Positions 25,758-35,254 of a DNA stretch of 43,360 nucleotides are shown in pieces (the stretch's first letter is position 1; each line of letters begins with the position of its first letter). The stretch is from contig JAJDZN010000245.1 in assembly GCA_022824585.1 (NCBI GenBank), forward strand, positions 1-43,360. The letters run 5' to 3'. Source of the stretch: Bryobacterales bacterium (GTDB taxonomy: Bacteria > Acidobacteriota > Terriglobia > Bryobacterales > UBA6623). A program made the translations under genes and the position numbers. The notes under the pieces were generated by a model that saw nothing but the letters and a program-made list of their open reading frames with translations, had not been told where the DNA came from and searched no databases.

Positions 25758-28700
25758 CTAGAAGCCGTAGCGCAGGCCGAGCTGGAGGATGCGGCCTGAG
25801 GCTCCGACGGTCAGGCCCGTGATGTTGCCGAACGCCCGGTTCTGGACGTTGCCTTGCGGGAGGCCGAAATTCGCGCGGTTCGGCAGGTTGATGACCTCGC
25901 CGCGGAACTGGAGAGTGTGCCCTTCCCAAGGCATTGTGAAGGTCTTGATCAATGAGAGGTCGGCGCGCAGCGCTCCGGGAGCGATGAACGCGTTGCGGCC
26001 GACTTCGCCGAAGGTCAAGCGCGCCGGACGCTGGAAGATCGACGCGTTGAAGAACTTCTCCCCGCGCACGTTGTCGCGCCAGGAGCCGTTTCGCTGGTAA
26101 TCGCCGTTGACGTCGGCGCGGACGCGCGCAGCTGTCGGATAAACCTGGCTGGCATTGCCCCAATACGCCGAGAAGGGGGGGCCGGTGCGCGCCTCTACGA
26201 TGGTGCCGACCGACCAGCCACCCACGATCTGGTTCAGCACCGAGTTGCTGAGTGCCACCGCGCGCCCTTGGCCCAACGGCAGTTCGTAGACCAGGCTGAA
26301 GATCGCGCGATGCGCGATGTGGCTGCCGCCCAGCGACCAGGCCTGGCGACGATCGTACTGGTTCGCGAACGGGACGTTGCCGGCCTCGCCGCCCAGCTCG
26401 TTGCGGCCCTCGACATTGTCCATCGCCTTTGACCAAGTGTAGTTGGTCTGGAACTGAAGCCCGTTCGAGTAGCGCTTCTCCAGCTTGAAGTTCACGCCGT
26501 GGTACTCGGAATCGCCGAACGTTGGCGAGATCATCACAACGTTCGAGAACTGCGGGAACGGGCGCAGCACTTGCGGCGCGATTCCTTGGCTGTCTACGAG
26601 GCCGATCTGCGAGGGGTGGACTTGGTTCTGCGTGGCCGAGCCGGGAATGGTCAGCTTGTGGCCGACCGTCGAGAGATAGCCGATCTCGAACAGCATGTCC
26701 CCGGGCAACAGGCGCTGGAGGTTGAAGTTGTAGGTGATCAGGTACGGATTCGGGCGGTTCTCAGGCTGGAAGAACTGCGGCGAGAACCTCGGGCGGTCGC
26801 CGATCGCGACCGCGCCGAAGCCCGGCACCAGGTCCGACTCCGTCGGCTCGATGATCCCTGGGAGCCCGTCGCGGAGCAGGAAGGCGGCATCCGTCGGTCG
26901 CAACGTGCCGAACGAGCCTTGGATCGAGAACCCGGCGTTCGTGACGATCGGGGTGGCTTGGTCGTACTGGCCCGTATACACGATCGACGCTCCGGCTCGG
27001 ATGACCCAGTCGTCCGTTGCGCGGTAGGAGAGCCCCACCCGCGGTCCGATGTTGCCGTACACGAAATTGTGCGCGTACTTGCTGCCGCCGCGAGCGTCGC
27101 GCCCCGACCACGTGATCACTCCCGGGCAGTCGCAGGCGGGGTTGTTGCCCGTCACGTCGAATGAATTCTGGCGGTTGTCGATAGCCTCGAAGCGTGGCGT
27201 GTCGAAGTCCCAGCGCAGGCCAAGGTTCACTGCCAGCTTGGGGGTTATCTTCCAGTCGTCTTGCACGTACATCCCCATGGCATTCGCCCTGCTGCGAATC
27301 AGGAACGTCTCCGTGCGGCTCCCGCCGGCAACCCATCCGTAGAGGAGGGCCGCGACGGAGTCGCCGGTCGCGTTCTGGTTGAAGTTCATCGAACCGCCCG
27401 CTGACGACAGGAAGACGTCATCATTGATGGACCAGCGGAACTCGCCCCCCCACTTCAGCGTGTGCTTGCCGCTAACGTAGGTCCAGTTGGACACGATGTG
27501 GTTGTCGCGGATCGGGAACTGTCGGCGCTCCTGGCCGCCGCCGCGCCCGATGCGCTGGATTCCGCCGGCCAGGCCGAATCCCGGGAAGAATTCCTGGTTG
27601 TTGCCGGTGAAGCCGATCTGTTGGGACAGGCCCAGGCCCTTGGCAGCGATGGTGGGGTGCCATTTCCGCTTGTTCCACGTGAAGCGGTTCTCGGTGACAA
27701 GCTTGTTCGTGAGATTCGAGATTGTCGTCACCGACCAGTTGAAGTAGTGGTACTGGATGATTCGCTGGTTGTTGTGGACCGGTTGCGGCCAGAATTCCTT
27801 GAAGTCCTCTCTGTTGCCGATGGTGTGAACGTATCGACCGTACAACCGGTGGCGCTCGTTCACGGTGTGGTCGACGCGGAGCGACAGCGTGTTGTTGTCG
27901 TTCACGTTGCGGGCATTGTTCTGGAAGTTCCGGCTGCGCGAGGGCCTTCCCGCCACGTTCGGCGTCGGCCAGAACTTCGCGACGGCAGCCCCGACCGGGT
28001 CCAAGTCGGCTGCGGGGATCATATTGTTCGGAACCGGTTCCATGGTCACCGGATTGCGTACCACGGTGCTCAAGCCGGAGAAGTCGCCGAGCGTCTCGGC
28101 AGGGTTGGGGATGTTCTCGATCCGGGGAGCCGCCGTCCGTATGTTCGTGTATTCCTGGCTGGCGAAGAAGAAGCTCCGGTCCTTGGCGATCGGCCCGCCC
28201 AAGGCCCAGCCGTACTGGTTTCGGCGCAGGAGTTGCTTGTTCGAGCCCGAAAAGAAGTGCCGCGAGTCCATCGCGTCGTTGCGAATGAACTCGTAGAGCG
28301 CTCCGTGAAGGCTGTTGGTCCCGGACTTGGTCGTCATCTGGATGAAGCCCCCTCCGGAGCGCCCCATCTCGGCCTTGTAGTTCGAGACCTCGACATTCAT
28401 CTCTTCCAGGGCCTCGATCGGCGGGTCGTAGTTCAGCGAGGCCACGCCCAAGAGGATGTTCTGCGTCGAGCCGCCGTCCAGGGTCCACATGGCGTTGTTG
28501 CTTCGACCGCCGGCGATCTGGAACTGCGAGCCGTTGCCGCGTTGGACGACAAAGCCGCTGAGGCGGACTAGCTGGGCCGCCCGCCGCCCGAGCAACGGCA
28601 TGTTCGCGATGGACCGGTTCTGGATCACGCCGCCAACCGAGGAGTTCTCGGTCTTGAGCAACGGCACGTCAGCCTCCACGGTGACCGATTCGGTGACTTC

Positions 28701-29027
28701 GCCGAGTTCCATCACGGCGTCAGCCCGGACCGCCGAAGCGGTGTCGAGGCGGATGCCCTCTCGCGTGTACTGCTTGAAGCCGGCCGTGGTGACGATCAGC
28801 TCGAACGTGCCGGGTTTGATGAACGGAATCGTGTAGCTGCCCGTCTCGTTCGTCGTTGTCGTGTACGACTCGCCGGTCTCCATGTTCATGATCACGATCT
28901 CGGCGGCGGGAATGACCGCGCCGGTGCCGTCACTGACGGTTCCGGTCAGCGTGGCGTTGGTTTGCGCCAGCCCGATGGAAGCGCCCATCAATAGCAGCAC
29001 TCCCACAAGCCAGATGTTTCGATGCAT
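25758..29027 (-). CDS. TonB-dependent receptor, Oar-like, with carboxypeptidase-regulatory domain
   Basis: The ATG at 29027 has a purine-rich GGGGG site and yields a signal peptide (MHRNIWLVGVLLLMGASIGL, cleaved after AQ); an open frame to 29162 adds no conserved sequence. The 1089-residue protein has an Ig-like carboxypeptidase-regulatory domain (residues about 22-105, GTVSDGTGAVIPAAEIVI and YTIPFIKPGTFELIV), a plug domain (about 120-235, with MWTLDGGSTQN and the end of the plug near MTTKSGTNSLHG), and a long beta-barrel ending in RILQLGLRYGF, where the terminal Phe serves outer-membrane assembly. This is the typical Oar-like acidobacterial receptor for oligosaccharides, peptides or other large ligands; the ligand is not deducible. 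Transcribed alone, ending at a strong hairpin. Confidence 0.92.
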   Translation of the reverse strand: MHRNIWLVGVLLLMGASIGLAQTNATLTGTVSDGTGAVIPAAEIVIMNMETGESYTTTTNETGSYTIPFIKPGTFELIVTTAGFKQYTREGIRLDTASAVRADAVMELGEVTESVTVEADVPLLKTENSSVGGVIQNRSIANMPLLGRRAAQLVRLSGFVVQRGNGSQFQIAGGRSNNAMWTLDGGSTQNILLGVASLNYDPPIEALEEMNVEVSNYKAEMGRSGGGFIQMTTKSGTNSLHGALYEFIRNDAMDSRHFFSGSNKQLLRRNQYGWALGGPIAKDRSFFFASQEYTNIRTAAPRIENIPNPAETLGDFSGLSTVVRNPVTMEPVPNNMIPAADLDPVGAAVAKFWPTPNVAGRPSRSRNFQNNARNVNDNNTLSLRVDHTVNERHRLYGRYVHTIGNREDFKEFWPQPVHNNQRIIQYHYFNWSVTTISNLTNKLVTENRFTWNKRKWHPTIAAKGLGLSQQIGFTGNNQEFFPGFGLAGGIQRIGRGGGQERRQFPIRDNHIVSNWTYVSGKHTLKWGGEFRWSINDDVFLSSAGGSMNFNQNATGDSVAALLYGWVAGGSRTETFLIRSRANAMGMYVQDDWKITPKLAVNLGLRWDFDTPRFEAIDNRQNSFDVTGNNPACDCPGVITWSGRDARGGSKYAHNFVYGNIGPRVGLSYRATDDWVIRAGASIVYTGQYDQATPIVTNAGFSIQGSFGTLRPTDAAFLLRDGLPGIIEPTESDLVPGFGAVAIGDRPRFSPQFFQPENRPNPYLITYNFNLQRLLPGDMLFEIGYLSTVGHKLTIPGSATQNQVHPSQIGLVDSQGIAPQVLRPFPQFSNVVMISPTFGDSEYHGVNFKLEKRYSNGLQFQTNYTWSKAMDNVEGRNELGGEAGNVPFANQYDRRQAWSLGGSHIAHRAIFSLVYELPLGQGRAVALSNSVLNQIVGGWSVGTIVEARTGPPFSAYWGNASQVYPTAARVRADVNGDYQRNGSWRDNVRGEKFFNASIFQRPARLTFGEVGRNAFIAPGALRADLSLIKTFTMPWEGHTLQFRGEVINLPNRANFGLPQGNVQNRAFGNITGLTVGASGRILQLGLRYGF

Positions 29028-29579
29028 GTGATGCCCCCTTTGACTCTTGACTCTCTGCCTGCGTGGATGACCACGCGCCCAACACTGCACAGCGGACCCA
29101 AGCTGTGTGCCAATACAGTACCACTGTCCGCGCTGCCGAGTGCAAGCAAATTGCTCGGGCAAGAGAACTTCACGAATCCCCGGCGCCGCGCCATCTCAAT
29201 GCTGGTCGAATCCGGAGGCGATGGTCGAGGCGCACCGTCGTTCGGCTGGATGGAGCATGCGTGTCCCCGACGGGCGAGCTCCTTGGTCATCTCGGGCATG
29301 GATGCTGCCTGAATGCAGAGCCTTGGGAACCGGCTCTGCCCGGAGTTGGAACCGAAGTTTGCGTCGTGTCAGCGTGGCCGGGCGATTTCCAGACGCCCGC
29401 GCAGGATCCCTAAGTTTATGCGCACGTGCGGGACTCCCCGGGCGCACATTCTGTTCCCGCGCGCCCGCGAGTTCGATCGGCTCCGTTCGGACTTGCACCG
29501 ATGCTTGGTGCGCTTGGCACAACTGCCCGCGACTGGGCGGAAAGCCGCGACAAGCTGCCCGCTTGAGGAACGAACCGAA
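29028..29579. other. Intergenic region between divergent TonB receptor genes
   Basis: About 550 bases hold no credible protein gene; the open frames here lack motifs and ribosome sites. No riboswitch pattern, including the cobalamin type often found before TonB receptors, is evident. Only the right-hand end carries a clear regulatory site (next entry). Confidence 0.5.
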
Positions 29580-29613
29580 TTGACTGCGGAATCAAATTTA
29601 GGTTAACCTAAAT
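29580..29613 (+). promoter_or_regulatory. Promoter with DtxR/MntR-like metal-box palindrome
   Basis: A perfect 18-bp palindrome ATTTAGGTTAACCTAAAT occupies 29596-29613, 13 bases before the ATG at 29626. A -35-like TTGACT (29580-29585) lies upstream so that the expected -10 (about 29602-29609) falls inside the palindrome. The core TTTAGGTTAACCTAAA closely resembles the boxes bound by DtxR-family repressors (MntR, IdeR, TroR type) with Mn or Fe as co-repressor. The inference is that the downstream receptor is derepressed when metal is scarce. Confidence 0.7.
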
Positions 29614-29625
29614 ATTTAGTTCAGC

Positions 29626-32028
29626 ATGGCAGTGATTCAAATCTTGTTGATGCTAATTCTGTATTCAGCATCCCCGGCAAGCGCCAATCAGGCCGTCGCG
29701 ACGCTGAACGGAAGAGTCGTCGATCCCTCTGGTGCCGCGGTAGCCGGAGCCACCGTGTTGCTGAGCCACCCTGTGTCCGGCTTCGAACGCGAGGTCACCG
29801 CTGACGACCAGGGTGGCTTTCGCTTCACCAACGTTCCGTTCCAAGCTTATGAATTGCGGGCCACGCAGCCGGGATTCCGGCCGTCAAGCCGCCGTGTGGA
29901 ACTCCGCTCCAACCTGCCGGTGAGCGTTGATCTCCAGCTGGAGTTGTTGACCCGATTGGAGTCTGTGTCCGTTGGTGCCAGCGCGAGCGTCACGCTGCTG
30001 GACCCGGAGGCCAGCGGGACGCAGGCCCAACTCAGCCGGCTGATCATCGAGAAGCTGCCGATCGGCAGCGCCACCAGGGGTTTGGAGTCCGTGCTGCTCG
30101 GTTTCCCGGGCTTCGCCGCGAACGCCAACGGCTCGATCCATCCGCGCGGCGCCCACAACCAGATGACCTACGTGATCGATGGAATGCCCATCAGCGACCA
30201 GTTCTCCGGGCAGTTCGCGACCTCGATCGATCCCAACTTGGTCGAGACCCTGGAGCTGTTCACGGGCAACATCCCGCCCGAGTATGGCGCGAAGGTCTCC
30301 GGAGTTGCGCGCGTGACCACGCGATCCGGCTTTGACGGCGGCGGCCGCACGTTTGGACAGCTTGACCTAGGTGGCGGGGGATTCGACACGTTGTCGCAGG
30401 CGGCACAGGCCGGCGGGACAATCGAGACGCTGGGCTGGTTTGGCTCGGTTTCCAGCGTCAAGACCAATCGCTTTCTCGACTCGCCGTCGCTTGACAACCT
30501 CCACAATGGCGGCAACGCCCAGCGCGGGTCGCTACGGCTGGACTGGCACAGCCCGAGAGGGGATCTGTTCCGCATCATGGCCATGGGCGGGCGGTCTTCG
30601 TTCCAACTGGCCAACCTGCGCAGCCAGCACGCCAATGGCCAGCAACAGAGGCGGCTGCTGGATGATCAGGCCGTCTCGCTCGGCTACGTGCGGATCTTGG
30701 CACCGATGGCCACGTTCGATTCCACCACATCGTTTCGCACGACAGCCGGCCGCCTAACGCCGAGTCCGGGCGACACGCCCGTCACAGCGGAGCTGGCCCG
30801 CTCGCTTTCGACCCTGGCCAGCTTTAATCGCTTCAGCTGGCAGCGTGGCTCCCATCAGTTCACGCTGGGGCTTGACGGACAGTATTTCCCGGTGTCGGAG
30901 AATTTCGTCTTCGGGCTGGCTGACCCGCTCGCGAACGTTCCCCGGTCTGATGAGTTCAACCCGAACCTGCTGCCATTCGACCTGACCCGCGGAGGGACGC
31001 GCTTCCGCTTCCGCCAGAGCGCCTCGGGCCAGCTGCTGACCGCGTTCGTGCGCGACCGCGTGCGCTGGCGCAACGTTGTGCTCGACCTTGGCCTAAGGCT
31101 GGATCGCTACTCCATGCTCGTGGTCGACAGCGAGCTCCAGCCGCGGGTCGGGCTGGCCTACCACATCGAGTCCACGGGCACGGTGCTGCGGGCTTCGTAC
31201 AACCGCAACTTCCAGACGCCGCCCAACGAGAACCTGCTCTTGGCCAACTCACAGCAAGCCGCGCTGCTCGCGCCCCCGGCTGTGCGCAAGTCCCTGGACG
31301 GCGGATCGATTCCGATCCAGCCGCAGTACCAGAACGTGTACGAGACCGGGCTGCAGCAGAGCATTGGTGGCGTCGTGTCGGTAGACGCTGCCTTCTACCA
31401 CAAGAATTCGACGAACCCCCAGGACAACGACAACTTCCTCGACACCGGAATCATTTTCCCCACCTCGCTGGCATTCTCGCGGGTGAATGGCGTCGATGCG
31501 CGCATCGTCTTGCCTGAGAGGCGCGGTGTTTCGGGCTCTCTGAGCCTGACTCACTTCCGAGCGATCGTGACTCCGCCGTTCACCGGAGGACTGTTCTTGG
31601 CCAGATCAAGCTTGGACCCACTGTCTGAGGGCCCCTTTGTGATCGACCATGACCAAGCCTTGGGCATGAGCGGCAATGTGATCTATCGCCCCGTGAAGCA
31701 CTGGTGGACGAGTTGGCAGTTGCGCTATGACAGCGGCTTGGTGTCCAATCCTTCCGATCCACGGGAGGTCGCAGCCGATCCCGACTATTTCGACCTGCTG
31801 CCGCATGTAGATCTGGCGGGCGATCCACCGCGGATCCGGCCGCGTGCGATCATCGACGCTTCGCTCGGCTACGAGCACTATCGCGCTGACCGGCGTGTGT
31901 GGGAAGTTGCGTTACACGTGTCGAACCTGACGAATCGAGAGGCCCTGTACAGCTTCCAGTCTGTGTTCGTCGGCACCCGCGTGCTCCAGCCGTTCACGGC
32001 CAGCGTGCGGCTACGCCTGTTTTGGTGA
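29626..32028 (+). CDS. TonB-dependent receptor, probably metal-regulated
   Basis: The 800-residue protein begins with a signal peptide (IQILLMLILYSASPASA), then a carboxypeptidase-regulatory-like domain (GRVVDPSGAAVAGATVLLS to YELRATQPGF, residues about 28-90). A plug domain follows (about 115-230, with HNQMTYVIDGMPISDQF and ELFTGNIPPEYG), then a 22-strand-type barrel ending in SVRLRLFW with a terminal aromatic residue. It is shorter than the Oar-like receptor next door and closer in size to siderophore or metal-complex receptors. The DtxR-like box in its promoter suggests iron or manganese complex import; this is inference. No Shine-Dalgarno sequence is apparent before the ATG at 29626. The next gene starts 60 bases later but is housekeeping in type. 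Confidence 0.9.
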   Translation: MAVIQILLMLILYSASPASANQAVATLNGRVVDPSGAAVAGATVLLSHPVSGFEREVTADDQGGFRFTNVPFQAYELRATQPGFRPSSRRVELRSNLPVSVDLQLELLTRLESVSVGASASVTLLDPEASGTQAQLSRLIIEKLPIGSATRGLESVLLGFPGFAANANGSIHPRGAHNQMTYVIDGMPISDQFSGQFATSIDPNLVETLELFTGNIPPEYGAKVSGVARVTTRSGFDGGGRTFGQLDLGGGGFDTLSQAAQAGGTIETLGWFGSVSSVKTNRFLDSPSLDNLHNGGNAQRGSLRLDWHSPRGDLFRIMAMGGRSSFQLANLRSQHANGQQQRRLLDDQAVSLGYVRILAPMATFDSTTSFRTTAGRLTPSPGDTPVTAELARSLSTLASFNRFSWQRGSHQFTLGLDGQYFPVSENFVFGLADPLANVPRSDEFNPNLLPFDLTRGGTRFRFRQSASGQLLTAFVRDRVRWRNVVLDLGLRLDRYSMLVVDSELQPRVGLAYHIESTGTVLRASYNRNFQTPPNENLLLANSQQAALLAPPAVRKSLDGGSIPIQPQYQNVYETGLQQSIGGVVSVDAAFYHKNSTNPQDNDNFLDTGIIFPTSLAFSRVNGVDARIVLPERRGVSGSLSLTHFRAIVTPPFTGGLFLARSSLDPLSEGPFVIDHDQALGMSGNVIYRPVKHWWTSWQLRYDSGLVSNPSDPREVAADPDYFDLLPHVDLAGDPPRIRPRAIIDASLGYEHYRADRRVWEVALHVSNLTNREALYSFQSVFVGTRVLQPFTASVRLRLFW

Positions 32029-32088
32029 TGCTGCGATTGCCCGTATGATGGGCTGGCAGGGAGCGCGCCAACGCGCGGCTGACGCCTG

Positions 32089-33171
32089 ATGCAAGACCAC
32101 TCGAACCGGCTGGCAGCGCTGCGGAGTCGCGTGCGCGACCAGCCCTTCTACGTTTCCGCGCTGCCGAATATCCGCTACCTGACAGGCTTTACCGGATCCG
32201 CCGGCCACCTGCTGGTGACAAGGGACCAGGCCACGCTGTTCACCGATAGCCGCTACTCCACCCAGGCGCGGGAACAGGTCAGTTCTGCCGCTGTCCGCAT
32301 CTCTCGCGGGGATGCGCGTCCGGAATTGGTGGCGGAAGCGAAGAAGCTGCGGTTGAAGCGCCTGCGCTTCGAAGCCAACCGCATTGACTACGGGACCTAC
32401 GCGTACTTAGGTTCCCAGCTGCCCGGCTGCCGGCTGATGCCTGTTGATTCGGTCGTGGAGAAGCTGCGCCAGATCAAGAGCGGGTCCGAGATCGCCGCCA
32501 TCCGCAATTCGCTCGCGCTGAATTCTGCCTCCTTCGAAGATGTCATCAACAGGCTGGACGCCCGGTGGAGCGAAGCAGAGGTGGCTGCGGAACTGGAATT
32601 CGCCATGCGCAAGCGCGGGGCGGAGGGCGCCGCGTTCCCGACAATTGTGGCGAGCGGGGAGCATGGCGCTCGCCCCCATGCCGAGCCCCGCGACCAGCGG
32701 ATCGAGCCGCAGGCGCTCGTGGTGGTGGACCAGGGTGCTATACTCGGGGGCTATTGCAGCGACATGACCCGGATGATTGCCTTGGGCGATCCGGGCGCGG
32801 CACAGAAAGCATTGGTCCGAGCCGTCCTAGAGGCCCAAGCGGCTGCGATCGACGCAATCCGTCCCGGCGTAGAGTGCAGGACAGTGGACGGTCGGGCGCG
32901 CGATGTTCTGAAAAAGACCCACGTGGGGGGCGTCCGGCTTGATGAGCTGTTCGTGCATTCCACGGGTCATGGCCTGGGATTGGAGATCCACGAGGGTCCG
33001 CGCATTGCGCCCGGGCAGCGCCAGCGCTTGCGGCAGGGCATGGTGGTCACTATCGAGCCGGGTGTGTACTTGGATGGGGTGGCCGGAGTGCGGATCGAAG
33101 ACGTGGTGGCCGTCACCGCGGGGGGATGCGAAGTGTTGACCGGCACGCCGCGGGAGCTGCGCGTGTTGTAG
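32089..33171 (+). CDS. Xaa-Pro aminopeptidase (M24B metallopeptidase)
   Basis: The 360-residue cytosolic enzyme cleaves the N-terminal residue before proline in peptides. It has the creatinase-like N-terminal domain (NIRYLTGFTGSAGHLLVT) and the pita-bread catalytic domain with all five metal ligands: Asp in VVVDQGA, Asp in CSDMTRM, His in HSTGHGLG, Glu in VTIEPGVY and Glu in VRIEDVVAV. Length is normal for the PepP/PepQ/YpdF group. It is the first gene of an operon with accB and accC, with a 19-base gap to accB. In many bacteria this peptidase, elongation factor P and accBC are neighbours; here efp is absent. Confidence 0.93.
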   Translation: MQDHSNRLAALRSRVRDQPFYVSALPNIRYLTGFTGSAGHLLVTRDQATLFTDSRYSTQAREQVSSAAVRISRGDARPELVAEAKKLRLKRLRFEANRIDYGTYAYLGSQLPGCRLMPVDSVVEKLRQIKSGSEIAAIRNSLALNSASFEDVINRLDARWSEAEVAAELEFAMRKRGAEGAAFPTIVASGEHGARPHAEPRDQRIEPQALVVVDQGAILGGYCSDMTRMIALGDPGAAQKALVRAVLEAQAAAIDAIRPGVECRTVDGRARDVLKKTHVGGVRLDELFVHSTGHGLGLEIHEGPRIAPGQRQRLRQGMVVTIEPGVYLDGVAGVRIEDVVAVTAGGCEVLTGTPRELRVL

Positions 33172-33190
33172 GGGTTGAGATCGGAGCGAC

Positions 33191-33643
33191 ATGGCGAGAA
33201 CCAAGCTGGACCGAGCAGCGATCGAAGCGCTCGTTGGGATCCTCGACGAGAAAGGGCTGACAGAGGTCGAGTACGAGGCCGACGGCGTTCGCGTCCGCGT
33301 GGCTCGAACCGGACAGCCGCTGGCAGCAGCGCCGCCTCCCCAGGCGACTGCCGCAGCGGCGCCGAAGGCCGAGAGCGAGGCGCGGGCGGCCGCCAGCGCC
33401 GGCGGGCAGCTCATCGAGTCCCCCATGGTCGGCACGTTCTATGCGGCGTCTTCTCCCGAAGCGGCGCCGTTTGTCGAGGTCGGGGATCGCGTGAAGAAGG
33501 GCCAGGTGGTCTGCATTATCGAGGCCATGAAGCTGATGAACGAGATCGAGTGCGAGTACGAAGGCGTGGTCGCCGAGCGCTTGGTCGAGAATGCCCAGGG
33601 CGTGGAATTCGGCCAGCCTTTGTTCCGCATCACTGCCGACTAG
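33191..33643 (+). CDS. accB: Biotin carboxyl carrier protein of acetyl-CoA carboxylase
   Basis: The 150-residue protein has the typical three parts: an N-terminal helical segment (DRAAIEALVGILDEKGLTEVE), an Ala/Pro-rich linker (residues about 45-75), and the C-terminal biotinyl domain (IESPMVGTFYAASSPEAAPF to GQPLFRITAD). The biotinylation motif is E-A-M-K-L-M-N-E-I, with the lysine in the centre. It carries CO2 from biotin carboxylase to the carboxyltransferase in the first committed step of fatty acid synthesis. The ATG at 33191 has a GGAG site eight bases upstream. accC starts 12 bases after its stop. Confidence 0.97.
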   Translation: MARTKLDRAAIEALVGILDEKGLTEVEYEADGVRVRVARTGQPLAAAPPPQATAAAAPKAESEARAAASAGGQLIESPMVGTFYAASSPEAAPFVEVGDRVKKGQVVCIIEAMKLMNEIECEYEGVVAERLVENAQGVEFGQPLFRITAD

Positions 33644-33655
33644 GGCCGCGCCGAG

Positions 33656-34996
33656 ATGTTTGAAAAGGTTCTCATCGCCAACCGCGGCGAGATCGCCCTG
33701 CGAGTCATCGCGGCCTGTCGCGAACTTGGCGTGAGGACGGTCGCGGTCTACTCCACGGCAGATCGCGACTCGCTGCATGTCAGCTATGCCGACGAGGCGG
33801 TGTGCATCGGGGCGGCGCCGAGCTCCCAGAGCTATCTGAGCGTGCCCGCCATCATCAGCGCGTCGGAAATCGCCAACGTGGACGCGATCCATCCCGGCTA
33901 CGGTTTTCTGGCCGAGGATGCGCACTTTGCCGAGATCTGCGGCGACTGCGGAATTCAGTTCATCGGCCCGCGCCCCGAGGCGATTCGCCTGATGGGCGAC
34001 AAGGCGCAGGCTCGCCGGGCGGCGCAGGATGCTGGAATCCCCGTTCTGCCCGGCTCCCAGGAACCGCTGCAGTCCCCCTCCGAGGCGCGCGACTACGCGG
34101 AGGAGATCGGATTCCCCGTGATTCTCAAGGCGTCGATGGGCGGCGGTGGCAGGGGCATGCGGATCGTGCGCGGCGCCGAGGATCTCGAAGGGTCGTTTCA
34201 GCAGGCGCGAGCCGAGGCCGAGGCGGCGTTCGGGGCCGGCGAGGTCTATCTCGAGAAATTCGTCGAGCGGCCCCGGCACATCGAGTTCCAGGTCTTGGGC
34301 GACAACTACGGCACAGCGCTCTCGCTGGGGGAGCGGGAATGCTCCATCCAGCGGCGACATCAGAAGCTGCTGGAGGAGGCGCCGGCCAATGGCTTTGGCG
34401 CCGACCGCCGGGCAGAGATGGCCGCGATCCTCTCCAAGGCGCTGTCCGCGATCGGCTATTCGAACGCCGGCACGGTCGAGTTCCTGATGGACGAGGACGG
34501 GGAGCTCTACTTCATCGAGCTGAACGCACGCATCCAGGTCGAGCACCCCGTCACGGAGGCCGTCACTGGCGTCGACTTGGTGAAGAGCCAACTCTTGCTG
34601 GCGGCGGGCGAGCCCCTCGACTCGGTGGTGTCCCAGCCCGTGGAGGTGCGCGGTCACGCGATCGAATGCCGCGTCAACGCGGAGGATCCCGAGACGTTCA
34701 TGCCGTCGGCGGGGAAGATCAATGACTTTTCCGCGCCGGGAGGGATTGGAGTCAGGGTCGACACGGCAGCGTACTCAGGTTCGACCGTCCAGCCCTACTA
34801 CGACTCCCTCGTTGCCAAGATCACCGCGCACGGCGCGAGCCGGCCCGAGGCGATCCAGCGCATGAAGCGCGCGCTGTCGATGTGCAGGCTGGATGGGATC
34901 AAGACCTCGATCTCGTTGCACCGCAAGATTCTGGAGACTGCGGCATTTGCAGAGGGCCGCTACGACACCCGGTTCATTGAAGAGCTGGGCGATTGA
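33656..34996 (+). CDS. accC: Biotin carboxylase subunit of acetyl-CoA carboxylase
   Basis: The 446-residue ATP-grasp enzyme carboxylates biotin on AccB using bicarbonate and ATP. It starts with FEKVLIANRGEIALRVI and shows DAIHPGYGFLAED, the glycine-rich ATP loop MGGGGRGMRIV, the ERECSIQRRHQK segment, ELNARIQVEHPVTE with the catalytic Glu/Asn/Arg cluster, and the C-terminal biotin-carboxylase domain (GHAIECRVNAEDP). Length matches E. coli AccC. It is the last gene of the operon; the following 258 bases separate it from the convergent unknown gene of the defence operon and hold no gene or clear terminator. Confidence 0.97.
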   Translation: MFEKVLIANRGEIALRVIAACRELGVRTVAVYSTADRDSLHVSYADEAVCIGAAPSSQSYLSVPAIISASEIANVDAIHPGYGFLAEDAHFAEICGDCGIQFIGPRPEAIRLMGDKAQARRAAQDAGIPVLPGSQEPLQSPSEARDYAEEIGFPVILKASMGGGGRGMRIVRGAEDLEGSFQQARAEAEAAFGAGEVYLEKFVERPRHIEFQVLGDNYGTALSLGERECSIQRRHQKLLEEAPANGFGADRRAEMAAILSKALSAIGYSNAGTVEFLMDEDGELYFIELNARIQVEHPVTEAVTGVDLVKSQLLLAAGEPLDSVVSQPVEVRGHAIECRVNAEDPETFMPSAGKINDFSAPGGIGVRVDTAAYSGSTVQPYYDSLVAKITAHGASRPEAIQRMKRALSMCRLDGIKTSISLHRKILETAAFAEGRYDTRFIEELGD

Positions 34997-35254
34997 ACTG
35001 CGCTGCGGCCCTCCCGCCAGAGCCGAACGGCGGCACCGGCCAGACTCGATCCCAAGGATGCCCGTCCTTATGTGGGAACGCAATGACCGCGATTGACTCG
35101 AGTCTTGACATCATCCATGCCTACACAGCGGACCGCACGACCACCGCGCCACAATTCGGGAGCGAACCGTGTATCCGGCCATAGCAGATGCGCCGCTGTT
35201 CGACACTACGCGCCGTGGAACGGCTGCTACACTTCCCATGCGGAGTCTCAGTGC

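Noticed and set aside
30714..30727. GTTCGATTCCACCA, resembling the T-arm and CCA end of a tRNA
   Set aside because: It lies inside the TonB receptor coding sequence and no cloverleaf can be formed upstream.
33113..34657. Long minus-strand open frame (514 codons) opposite accB and accC
   Set aside because: Antisense to highly conserved housekeeping genes, His/Arg-rich composition, no motif.
35095..35104. Palindrome GACTCGAGTC between accC and the defence operon
   Set aside because: Ten-base palindrome with a restriction-site-like core; no promoter or gene depends on it and such sites occur by chance.
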